Made by a program: the position numbers and the translations under genes. Below, piece after piece: positions 34,931-43,448 of a stretch of DNA of 64,000 nucleotides (positions are counted from its first letter, which is position 1; every line of letters starts with the position of its first letter). The stretch covers positions 186,001 to 250,000 of the forward strand of contig NZ_FNRL01000008.1 of the NCBI RefSeq assembly GCF_900107795.1. The letters are read 5' to 3'. The notes under the pieces were generated by a model. That model had not been told where the DNA came from. It was given only the letters and a program-made list of their open reading frames with translations, and searched no databases. The stretch comes from Chitinophaga terrae (ex Kim and Jung 2007). GTDB lineage: Bacteria; Bacteroidota; Bacteroidia; Chitinophagales; Chitinophagaceae.

Positions 34931-34960
34931 CAAATTTAAGATGAAATATTTAATCTACAA
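34931..34960 (-). promoter_or_regulatory. Promoter of the SusC/SusD_2 operon
   Basis: On the minus strand TTG (34960-34958), a 19-base spacer and TAAATTTG (34938-34931) match the Bacteroidota -33/-7 consensus exactly. Expected transcription start is near 34924, giving a leader of about 135 bases. Confidence 0.75.
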
Positions 34961-35028
34961 GTCTTATAGACTAAATAGATAAATTTTTTTAAAAAGTGGA
35001 CAGCGGGTTTGACGACAGAGGGATCGTC

Positions 35029-36669
35029 TTACTTCACATACGCTTTAAATATCCTGTTCAGCCAGCGTAGCATCAAAAAGATCACGGCGGCGGCGCTTCC
35101 CAGCAACAGGAAATTCACCAGGAAATAGTTGGCTTTATTGTCGTAGTTATCCCACAACGTAGCCAGGATACCGGAGAGTTTATTACCGATAGAAGTAGCC
35201 AGGAACCAGCCTCCCATCATCAGCGAGGTAATACGCGCAGGACTGAGTTTAGAGACCAGCGACAAGCCCATAGGACTGAGGAATAATTCTCCTACTGTAA
35301 TAATGCCATAACAGCCAATCAGCCACCATGGCGATGCTTTTATTGCGCCATTGCTGCATACATACACTGCGCCTACCATTGTAAGCGTGGAGATAGCCGA
35401 TATCAGCAGCCCCCAGGCTATTTTCGATGGGGTAGAAGGTTCCCTGTTCCGCTTCCGCAGCAATGCAAAAAATGCAACCAGCAGCGGGGTAAGGGTGAGT
35501 ACAAAAAATGGATTGATAGACTGGAACAATTCTGTATTAAATAAACTGATGCTGCTGCCTTCTGCCGGCATCTGGTCGGGCGAGAGGTTCTGGAAATAAG
35601 GTACTTTTCCCCATACCTTCTCCGGCTTGCCTGCTGCATCCCTTATTACACGAAATTCGCTGTCGTAGGCGGTCACAGAATCGGGTTTGTTTTGGACGGT
35701 TTCCACGAGGTACAGGCTTTTGGCCGGTTGTTCGATGGCGGCGGGAATTTCCCTGTCGGTATAATACTGCGCCCAGGTGGTCAGCGCCGTTCCATTCTGT
35801 TTGAACACCGCCCAGAAAACGATGGATACCGCGAAAATAGCCAGCAGCGCGGATATGGGCTTGCGGTCGTTCGCGTTGGCTTTAACCAGCAGGGATACAA
35901 AGAAGAACAGCACCGGGATGCAGGCAAAGATGAATGCGTCTGTAGAATCGGAGCCGAAAACATTGCCGGGGATGAACCAGGCGCCTACTCCTACTATTAT
36001 AGCCGGGAGAAATACAACCGAAAAGATCCTGCTCAATGGCATATCTCCTTCCTGTTCGGGCTTGCGTACGTCTGCATGTTTATAATGTTTTAGTCCTATT
36101 GCAAAAATGATCACTCCCAGGAACATGCCTATACCGGCCGCAATAAAGGCTGCGCCCCAGCCGATGGAATTCCGTAAAAAAGCTGCAAAGAAATTACAGA
36201 TAAGCGCGCCGATGTTAATACCCATATAAAAGATATTATACCCGATATCTTTACGGCTCCTGTATTTATCATCGTTGTATACATTACCCAGCAGGGTTGA
36301 AATATTAGGCTTAAAGAAACCATTCCCGATACAGATCAGGGCCAGCGACAGGTAAAAGACGGTAAGGTTATGAACTGCCAGGCCTATATATCCTATACCC
36401 ATCAATATGCCGCCGATGATAATAGATTTACTGTAACCCAGTTTGCGATCGGCGATCAGGCCCCCAAGAAAAGGCGTCAGGTATACAAAAGCGATGAAGG
36501 TGCCAAAGATATCGGCCGCTGTGGCCCTGTCCATTCCCCAGCCTCCCCTGGCTGTATCTGTAAGGTATAACTGGAAGATGCCGAGAATGAGATAAAATCC
36601 AAATCTTTCCCACATTTCAGAAAGAAAAAGAAATGGCAATGCTACAGGATGTTTACGATTTTCTAACAT
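35029..36669 (-). CDS. POT-family proton-dependent oligopeptide transporter
   Basis: Inner membrane di-/tripeptide:proton symporter (PTR2/DtpT family). The diagnostic ExxER motif is E18-MW-E21-R22 in LSEMWERFGFY. Other family signatures are GGLIADRKLGYSKSIIIGG and FYMGINIGALI in parts, with 12 or more hydrophobic helices. The central segment (about 315-375) is polar and probably a loop. 546 aa. It lies 240 bases upstream of SusC/SusD_2 on the same strand; the strong promoter between them suggests separate transcription but a shared theme of peptide uptake. Confidence 0.94.
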   Translation of the reverse strand: MLENRKHPVALPFLFLSEMWERFGFYLILGIFQLYLTDTARGGWGMDRATAADIFGTFIAFVYLTPFLGGLIADRKLGYSKSIIIGGILMGIGYIGLAVHNLTVFYLSLALICIGNGFFKPNISTLLGNVYNDDKYRSRKDIGYNIFYMGINIGALICNFFAAFLRNSIGWGAAFIAAGIGMFLGVIIFAIGLKHYKHADVRKPEQEGDMPLSRIFSVVFLPAIIVGVGAWFIPGNVFGSDSTDAFIFACIPVLFFFVSLLVKANANDRKPISALLAIFAVSIVFWAVFKQNGTALTTWAQYYTDREIPAAIEQPAKSLYLVETVQNKPDSVTAYDSEFRVIRDAAGKPEKVWGKVPYFQNLSPDQMPAEGSSISLFNTELFQSINPFFVLTLTPLLVAFFALLRKRNREPSTPSKIAWGLLISAISTLTMVGAVYVCSNGAIKASPWWLIGCYGIITVGELFLSPMGLSLVSKLSPARITSLMMGGWFLATSIGNKLSGILATLWDNYDNKANYFLVNFLLLGSAAAVIFLMLRWLNRIFKAYVK

Positions 36670-36842
36670 GTCAGTTCAGGTCTTTTGTTGTATAGGCTAC
36701 GCTACAGTATCGGCGGCAGGCGGTTTTTTTGCAGTCTGCCAAACAGCGAAAATAAGGGAAAGATAGTAACCGGGGATGCCGTACAAATAAAAATTTTAGC
36801 TTCATTGCCCATACCGGCATATCGAATAACGCGTTAACCAGT

Positions 36843-37640
36843 TCACTTAGCGGTGAACCGGCCTATATATTTCATCCCTAAAGCAGCGGCAATTCTGGTT
36901 TCATCGATTAGAACGCTGGCATCCATACTGATGTCGAGAATGCAGTTGGCTGTAGTGGTCACTTTCATTTCGTCTGCTTTCAGGATCATTTTTTCAGCTA
37001 TATTATAATCTTCTACCTGGTTGATCAGCATTTCATCCAGCTTTTCTTTTTTAGGGTTATAATAGAAGTTGATATCTGCTTCTTCTTCATCTTCAATCCT
37101 CATTTCCTTTATAAGTAATTCCAGCAACTTTTCTTCATCAGCAATATGTTTGATGAATTTTTTAGATAAGGTTTCTTTTTCTCCTACCCACAGGTAGTGT
37201 ACGCCTGTTTCGTCTTCGCTCTCCGAAGTGTTGGTTACTTTCCCCAGGTATTTCAGCCCTGTGGATTTAGCGGCGCTTTTTGTACTCAGGTCATCATCTT
37301 CATACACAATTACCGCATTAACATCTTTCAGTTTATGTTTTTTCCATAGTTTTTTGAGCTCGTCAGCATCCGTAAGGGTATCTTCGGCGATGGTATCGAT
37401 ATCAACCGCTTTGCTGTAGTATTTGATGATCATGAAATCTTCGTCATAGGTATCCAGGTTCACTTCCTTGCAGAAGTCGCATCGCAATGCCGGGTCTGGT
37501 TCCGCATCCTCCTCTTCGTTACCGGTAGGAGGTTCGTTGTTGTATACATCCCAGGCTTTCAGATAGGATTTCTGATCCAGGTATTGCCGGAAAGATTTTT
37601 TAGATTTAAAGTTGCCTGCCCAGATATGGAATTTACTCAT
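36843..37640 (-). CDS. Tandem Imm22-like domain protein
   Basis: The first half resembles Imm22 immunity proteins of polymorphic toxin systems: FHIWAGNFKSKKSFRQYLDQ at the start and CDFCKEVNLDTYDEDF at about 54-69. The second half (about 145-265) looks like a diverged copy, since VHYLWVGEKETLSKKFIKHI and GMKYIGRF echo FHIWAGNFKS and GLKYLGKV of the first half. 265 aa, very acidic, no signal or membrane helix, so cytoplasmic. No toxin gene is near, which makes it an orphan immunity-like protein. The assignment rests on recalled family patterns and should be treated as probable. Confidence 0.6.
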   Translation of the reverse strand: MSKFHIWAGNFKSKKSFRQYLDQKSYLKAWDVYNNEPPTGNEEEDAEPDPALRCDFCKEVNLDTYDEDFMIIKYYSKAVDIDTIAEDTLTDADELKKLWKKHKLKDVNAVIVYEDDDLSTKSAAKSTGLKYLGKVTNTSESEDETGVHYLWVGEKETLSKKFIKHIADEEKLLELLIKEMRIEDEEEADINFYYNPKKEKLDEMLINQVEDYNIAEKMILKADEMKVTTTANCILDISMDASVLIDETRIAAALGMKYIGRFTAK

Positions 37641-37900
37641 GATATTGTTTTTTATGATGCTTCTTCAATTTAAAGATAATTCAAAACAAGGGCCTGAAAA
37701 GCTGGTTGCCTTAAAAATTCAGTAACAGGCATTCGCAAGCCGGCTCAACATATCCTTTCCCGTTAGGTGCACCGCTGTTACAGGTTTGTCCGGCAACCCT
37801 CAATCCAAAACCGGTTAATTTTCAATTTATTTGGTCTTAGCAGTTGCAGGAATTAATATTGTGCCAGATTATTACAGTTTACTTACAACCACAACAAAAA

Positions 37901-38326
37901 ATGGAATACACAAAAGAATACACTGTTAAAGACGAACACATAGATGTGCAGCAGATCATGGATGGGTTATATTACCCATTTTATATGGAATACTGCCGTC
38001 ATGATTATATCCGCGAGGTATTAGTATTCGATTTTGAAGACCAGGCGAAGAAAGGCGTTCATATGGTATTATCCGGCTACAAGATCCAGTTTTTGAGATC
38101 GTTGAAAAAGGGAGATCAATTCAAAGTAACCTGCACTTTGTATAAAGATCCTGCGGGGCAGCCAAAAATATATTTCAAACAATCTATCATCTTAAACGGC
38201 AAGGTAATGACAAAGGCGGTGTTTACAGGTACCTGTGTACCCGCTACCGGCGGAAGGCCTTACCTGCCGGCAGAAATGATAGAGAAAACAGTTGACGCTC
38301 CGGTATTGGAAGGAGCGGATCTTTAA
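37901..38326 (+). CDS. Hotdog-fold acyl-CoA thioesterase-like protein (4HBT family)
   Basis: 141-aa single hotdog domain. Family pattern: short N-terminal strand, the DVQQIMDGLYYPFYMEYCRHDYIRE helix region in place of the usual D-x-x-GHVnN-x-xY motif, then HMVLSGYKIQFLRSLKKGDQF. It probably hydrolyses an acyl-CoA or acyl-carrier thioester. ATG 37901 is preferred; the frame extends to a TTG at 37844. It stands alone between an Imm22-like gene (divergent) and the large helicase fusion gene. Confidence 0.75.
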   Translation: MEYTKEYTVKDEHIDVQQIMDGLYYPFYMEYCRHDYIREVLVFDFEDQAKKGVHMVLSGYKIQFLRSLKKGDQFKVTCTLYKDPAGQPKIYFKQSIILNGKVMTKAVFTGTCVPATGGRPYLPAEMIEKTVDAPVLEGADL

Positions 38327-38341
38327 TCAACATGCTGTTTC

Positions 38342-38380
38342 CCCGAAGGGCCGCTTTGCTGATAAAGGCGGCTCTTCGGG
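38342..38380 (+). terminator. Hairpin after the thioesterase gene
   Basis: CCCGAAG (38342-38348) pairs with CTTCGGG (38374-38380), with inner GCCGCTTT/AAAGGCGGC pairing. There is no T run, so termination is uncertain. Confidence 0.5.
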
Positions 38381-38492
38381 ATGTAAGCGCTACGATTGCC
38401 TTAACTTTTAGATGGATGATTTTCGGGAGTGATTTTTAAAGAGAGATGGTTATAAGGGGATTAGGGAATAGGTACACTATCTGTTTTTTTAT

Positions 38493-38500
38493 TATATTTG
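38493..38500 (+). promoter_or_regulatory. -7 promoter element of the exonuclease-RecQ-UvrD fusion gene
   Basis: TATATTTG matches TAnnTTTG exactly, 67 bases before ATG 38567. The only upstream alternative start, TTG 38498, lies within this box, which favours the downstream ATG. No clear TTG -33 box. Confidence 0.4.
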
Positions 38501-38566
38501 GATAGTACTGGTTGCAAACCTTTGCATCACCGCAGCAGAAGCATAACCATTGTATCAGACCACTCC

Positions 38567-41500
38567 ATGAGATCAATCGTATTCATCGATACCGAAGTAA
38601 ATCCCGCTACCCGCAAGGTAACCGACATTGGAGCCATTAAAGACAATGGTGCGAAGTTTCATGCAGGCTCATTAACGGAGTTTGCCCATTTTATACAGGA
38701 TGCCCGCTACGTGGCAGGACATAACATTTACAGGCACGATCTCCGGTATATCCGAACAGCGGTAGGCAACGCTGCTATAATAGATACTTTATACTGGTCG
38801 CCCCTCTTGTTCCCTGCGAAGCCTTATCACCATTTATTAAAAGATGAGAAACTGAAAGATGGAGAAGTGAATAACCCGTTGACGGATGCAATCAAGGCAA
38901 AGGATCTGTTCTACGATGAGATACATGCGTTTCAAGGCCTTGACAAAAATTTGCAGCAGGTATTCTATCACCTGTTGAAGAACAGGGAAGAATTTGCCGC
39001 CTTTTTTCAGTTTATTGATTATATCGCCCCCGCCGACCGGCATGTAGATAAGTTGATACAGGAAATATTTGAAGGCAATATTTGTTCGGCTGCGGATTTG
39101 CAACAGTTGATAAAGGACCAACCTGTAGAATTGGCCTATACATTATCGCTTGTTCACGCAAACAGCCGTTATTCGATAACTCCTCCGTGGGTCTTATATA
39201 ATTTTCCTGCTGTGGCCAGGACTATGTACCTGCTGCGTGGCCAGCCATGCCTGAAAGGCTGCGCCTACTGCAATAAGGCGCTTGATCCGCACCTGGGCCT
39301 TCAACAGCACTTCCATCACCAAACCTTCAGATTGTACGACGGCGTACCGCTGCAGGAAAACGCTGTAAGGGCAGCAATCAACAGGGCTTCATTACTGGCC
39401 GTTTTCCCCACAGGCGGAGGCAAGTCCATCACCTTCCAGCTGCCTGCGCTGATGGCAGGCGAAAGCGTGAAGGGACTGACAGTTATAATATCGCCCCTGC
39501 AGTCGCTGATGAAAGACCAGGTAGATAATCTTGAAAAGAATAGCATTACAGACGCAGTTACGATCAATGGGTTGCTGGACCCGGTAGAAAGGGCTAAATC
39601 ATTTGAACGGGTAGAAGATGGCAGCGCCTCGATGCTGTATATATCGCCTGAATCGCTGCGTTCAAAAACCATTGAGCGGTTGTTGCTGGGCCGGAAAATA
39701 GATCGTTTCGTAATTGATGAAGCACATTGTTTTTCGGCATGGGGACAGGATTTCCGGGTCGACTATCTCTACATCGGCAATTTCATCCGCCGGCTGCAAG
39801 AGCTGAAAGGCATGGAAGAGCCGATCCCTGTTTCCTGCTTTACCGCTACCGCTAAACAGAATGTAATAGCCGATATCCGTAACTATTTTAAAGAAAAACT
39901 GGGGTTGGACCTGCAGTTGTTCCGTGCAGGCAGCGGCAGAAAGAACCTGCATTTCAAAGTATGGTATGAAGAAGGAGAGAATGAAAAATACCAGTTGCTT
40001 CGCAACCTGATAATGGATAAACAATGTTCCACCATTGTGTATGCGTCCAGGACTAAAACAACCGCCCAGCTTGCAGAGCGGTTGAGGAAAGACAATATCC
40101 CTGCCTTAAACTATCATGGCCAGATGGAACAGCGGGAAAAGATCGCGAACCAGGATGCGTTTATGAACGGCCAGGTAAAAGTGATGGTCGCTACCTCTGC
40201 ATTCGGGATGGGCGTCGATAAAAAGGATGTGGAAATGGTTATCCACTACGAGATCTCTGATTCCCTTGAGAATTATGTGCAGGAAGCAGGAAGAGCAGGC
40301 CGCGACGAAAACCTGATGGCCGAATGTCATGTGTTGTTCTCGGAGGGCGACCTGGATAAACATTTTATAATGCTGAACCAGACCAAACTGCATCTGCGTG
40401 AAATTGGCCAGCTATGGAAGGCTATAAAGGAGCTTACTAACTACAGGCCAACTGTTTTTACTTCTCCATTGGAACTTGCGCGCAAAGCAGGATGGGATGA
40501 AAATGTACGCGACGCTGAGACGCGGGTGCTCACCGGAGTAGCGGCGCTGGAAACAGCCGGGTACCTGGAGCGAAAACAGAACATGCCACGGGTGTTTGCT
40601 AACAGCCTCATGTTGCGGTCAGCACAGGAAGCCATCGAACAGGTAAACAGTTCCTCAAGGTTTAATGACAAGGAAAGAGAATGGGCCGCCCGCATATTGC
40701 GCAACCTTTTTTCCAGCAAACGCCGGCAAAGCAGTAATAGCGAGGAAGCCGAATCACGTATAGACTACCTGTCGGACCGCCTGGGGATAAAAAAAGAAGA
40801 TGTGATACGGGTGGTAAACCTGTTGCGTGAAGAAAAGATACTGGCCGATTTCAAAGACCTGACGGTGTTTATACGCAACCGCGAAAATAAGAACCGGTCA
40901 TTGTCCATAGTCGAATCATATGCCGCACTCGAAAAATTCCTCCTGCCTTTATTTAGTGAAGAAGAGCAGCTTTTTCACATGAAAAAACTGAGCGAGGAGG
41001 CGACGGCAGCAGGCGTTGAAGAAGTTGGGCCGGGGAGGATCAAAACATTGCTCAATCTATGGTCTATACGCGGTTGGGTTAAAAGGCAGGTGCAAGGACA
41101 TCAGGGACACCAGTTCCTTGTGCAATGTATGCTGCCTCGTGAAATGCTGATGCAGAAACTGGATCAGCAATATGACCTGTCAGTATTTATTGTCCGGTAC
41201 CTGTTCGAAAAGGCCGCAGCAACATTGACCCAACCTGTAACAGGGGAGGAGTTGCCGGTAGAATTCTCAGTTCATGAATTGAAAACTGCTTACAATCAGT
41301 CAAACCTCTTTGCCGCAGCGTTATCTGTACAGGATATCGAAAACGTGTTGTTTTACCTGTCGAGGATCGAATCTCTTAAAATAGAGGGGGGCTTCCTGGT
41401 GCTCTATAACCGGCTTAGCATCGAACGGTTGAAAGATAACAGGCAACGCTATAAGCAAGACGATTATAAGAAGCTGAACCAGTTTTATGAGGGCAAGCGG

Positions 41501-43342
41501 CAGCAGATACATATTGTTGGAGAATATGCCCGCCGGATGATGGAAGATCCCACCGGCGCTCAACAGTTCGTGGAAGACTATTTCAATATGAATTATGCTT
41601 CCTTCCTGCAGAATTATTTCAAAGGCAGCCGGCAGGAGGAGATAAAACGAAGCCTGACTCCTGCCAGGTACCGTCAGCTGATCGGAACACTTTCGCCTGC
41701 GCAGCTTGAAATACTGGATGACAGCAAGTCTTCCTGTATTGTAGTAGCCGCGGGGCCGGGCAGCGGCAAAACGAAATTACTGGTGCACAAACTGGCGTCC
41801 CTGGTTTTAATGGAAGACGTCAAGCACGATCAACTGCTGATGGTGACGTTTTCCCGGGCTGCGGCTACAGAATTCAAACAACGGCTCACAACCTTGCTCT
41901 ACGGCGCTGCAAGGTTTATAGAGATCAAAACTTTTCATTCTTACTGTTTCGACCTGCTGGGTAAAGTAGGTACGCTTGAAAAAGCCGGGCAGGTTATTTC
42001 TGAGACTGTAGAGAAAATAAAAAGCGGGGAAGTGGAGGCAAGCCGGATTACCAAAGCTGTATTGGTAATAGATGAAGCACAGGATATGGATAAGGACGAG
42101 TTTGCGCTGATAGAGGCTTTGCTGGAACGGAACGAAGATATGCGCGTGATCGCCGTAGGGGATGATGACCAGAATATATATGCTTTCCGGGGTTCCAGCC
42201 CCCGGTACATGAAGCAGTTGGGCGAAAGGCCAGGCGCTGCAAAATATGAGTTGCTTGATAATTACCGCAGCCGCAGTAACCTGGTGGCATTTGCCAATGC
42301 CTTTGCAGGAACAATGAAAGACCGGCTTAAAAAACATGATTTGAAAGCGCACAGCCAGGATGAAGGGGTGCTTCGCATTACCAGGTATAAAGACCAGGAT
42401 CTGATTGTGCCCCTGGTTAATGATATACTGACGGCTGGTCTGAGCGGCACCACCTGCGTGCTTACCAGCACCAACGAGGAAGCCATGCAGGTTACCGGAC
42501 TTTTACTGAAAAATAACATGCCTGCCCGCCTGATCCAGGAAAACGAAGGATTCGGTTTGCCCAACCTGGCGGAGATCCGCTTCTTTATGAGCTGCCTGCC
42601 GGAAGCAGGAACGGATTATACCATTTCTGAAGTAGCCTGGGTAACTGCCAAGCAGGCATTGGTAGAGCATTATGGCCGAAGCATGCATTGCGAGATATGC
42701 CTGTCAGTGATCCGGAGTTTTGAGATGGCCCATCCGCGCGAGAAATACCGGTCAGACCTGGAGGTATTCCTGAAAGAATCTGCACTGGGCGATTTTTATA
42801 AAGAAGGAGAGTTGATCCTCGTGTCGACTATCCACAAAGCTAAAGGCAAAGAATTCGATAATACCTTCCTGCTGGTAGATGGCATCAGGACAGTGACAGA
42901 AGACGTACGACGCCAGTTGTTCGTTGGACTAACCAGGTCGCGGCGTTTTCTGAGCATTCATACAAATAGCGATGTTTTTAATGGAATTACCGCAGGCTCG
43001 CCGTTATTTTGCGATGATGACCGATCCTACCTTTCGCCCCCGGAAGTTGTATGGAATTTAACCTATAAAGATGTGCACCTCGATTTTTTTATTTCTGAAC
43101 AACGGGCGCTTTCAGCATTGGTAAGCGGAGATGAACTGGAGATATGCGACGGCGGCTGCCGGGTTCCGGGCGGCCGGCAGGTATTGCGTTTTTCAAATAA
43201 ATGCCGGGAACGATTAGCAGAATTGTATAGCAAAGGATACACTCTCAAACATGCAAGGGTGAATTTTATGGTCTATTGGAAGAAGGAGGAAGAAATGTTC
43301 CTTATTTTATTACCTGAGTTGTTATTGGAGAGAAATAAGTAA
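38567..43342 (+). CDS. Three-part fusion: DEDD-type exonuclease, RecQ-like helicase and UvrD/Rep-like helicase
   Basis: A 1591-aa nucleic acid machine. Residues 1-130 look like a DEDD 3'-5' exonuclease: D8/E10 in FIDTEVN, HN..D58, and D107; the His usual in motif III appears to be Asn. A Cys cluster CLKGCAYC at 228-235 may bind zinc. A RecQ-type SF2 helicase follows: Walker A FPTGGGKS 280-287, DEAH 384-387, FTATA 425-429 and QEAGRAGRDE 572-581. After a long helical linker comes an SF1 UvrD-type helicase: AGPGSGKT 1062-1069, IDEAQD 1168-1173, GDDDQNIYAFRGS 1198-1210, IHKAKGKEFD about 1422-1431 and VGLTRSRR about 1453-1460. Both ATPase sites look intact. Both motors are predicted to move 3'-5'. 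It stands alone with its own promoter-like box. A repair or phage-defence role is possible; neither is shown. Confidence 0.9.
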   Translation: MRSIVFIDTEVNPATRKVTDIGAIKDNGAKFHAGSLTEFAHFIQDARYVAGHNIYRHDLRYIRTAVGNAAIIDTLYWSPLLFPAKPYHHLLKDEKLKDGEVNNPLTDAIKAKDLFYDEIHAFQGLDKNLQQVFYHLLKNREEFAAFFQFIDYIAPADRHVDKLIQEIFEGNICSAADLQQLIKDQPVELAYTLSLVHANSRYSITPPWVLYNFPAVARTMYLLRGQPCLKGCAYCNKALDPHLGLQQHFHHQTFRLYDGVPLQENAVRAAINRASLLAVFPTGGGKSITFQLPALMAGESVKGLTVIISPLQSLMKDQVDNLEKNSITDAVTINGLLDPVERAKSFERVEDGSASMLYISPESLRSKTIERLLLGRKIDRFVIDEAHCFSAWGQDFRVDYLYIGNFIRRLQELKGMEEPIPVSCFTATAKQNVIADIRNYFKEKLGLDLQLFRAGSGRKNLHFKVWYEEGENEKYQLLRNLIMDKQCSTIVYASRTKTTAQLAERLRKDNIPALNYHGQMEQREKIANQDAFMNGQVKVMVATSAFGMGVDKKDVEMVIHYEISDSLENYVQEAGRAGRDENLMAECHVLFSEGDLDKHFIMLNQTKLHLREIGQLWKAIKELTNYRPTVFTSPLELARKAGWDENVRDAETRVLTGVAALETAGYLERKQNMPRVFANSLMLRSAQEAIEQVNSSSRFNDKEREWAARILRNLFSSKRRQSSNSEEAESRIDYLSDRLGIKKEDVIRVVNLLREEKILADFKDLTVFIRNRENKNRSLSIVESYAALEKFLLPLFSEEEQLFHMKKLSEEATAAGVEEVGPGRIKTLLNLWSIRGWVKRQVQGHQGHQFLVQCMLPREMLMQKLDQQYDLSVFIVRYLFEKAAATLTQPVTGEELPVEFSVHELKTAYNQSNLFAAALSVQDIENVLFYLSRIESLKIEGGFLVLYNRLSIERLKDNRQRYKQDDYKKLNQFYEGKRQQIHIVGEYARRMMEDPTGAQQFVEDYFNMNYASFLQNYFKGSRQEEIKRSLTPARYRQLIGTLSPAQLEILDDSKSSCIVVAAGPGSGKTKLLVHKLASLVLMEDVKHDQLLMVTFSRAAATEFKQRLTTLLYGAARFIEIKTFHSYCFDLLGKVGTLEKAGQVISETVEKIKSGEVEASRITKAVLVIDEAQDMDKDEFALIEALLERNEDMRVIAVGDDDQNIYAFRGSSPRYMKQLGERPGAAKYELLDNYRSRSNLVAFANAFAGTMKDRLKKHDLKAHSQDEGVLRITRYKDQDLIVPLVNDILTAGLSGTTCVLTSTNEEAMQVTGLLLKNNMPARLIQENEGFGLPNLAEIRFFMSCLPEAGTDYTISEVAWVTAKQALVEHYGRSMHCEICLSVIRSFEMAHPREKYRSDLEVFLKESALGDFYKEGELILVSTIHKAKGKEFDNTFLLVDGIRTVTEDVRRQLFVGLTRSRRFLSIHTNSDVFNGITAGSPLFCDDDRSYLSPPEVVWNLTYKDVHLDFFISEQRALSALVSGDELEICDGGCRVPGGRQVLRFSNKCRERLAELYSKGYTLKHARVNFMVYWKKEEEMFLILLPELLLERNK

Positions 43343-43382
43343 GCTTTAGAAAATAAATTTCATTATTATAAGTACAATAAAT

Positions 43383-43401
43383 TGCCTGTTTTTAACAGGC
43401 A
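43383..43401. terminator. Hairpin between convergent genes
   Basis: TGCCTG (43383-43388) pairs with CAGGCA (43396-43401). On the minus strand it is followed by a T-rich stretch, so it could serve the 43449 gene; on the plus strand it lacks a T run. Confidence 0.4.
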
Positions 43402-43448
43402 GCTGCACGCGTTATCAGGAAGTTAAACCGCACAACAGCCATACATCC

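Noticed and set aside
36670..36842. CAAATAAA as a promoter for the POT transporter
   Set aside because: It misses the TAnnTTTG consensus and has no TTG at the right distance.
39247..39280. CxxxCxxC motif like a radical SAM cluster in the helicase fusion protein
   Set aside because: No other radical SAM features are present and the motif lies directly before a RecQ motor; a zinc site is more likely.
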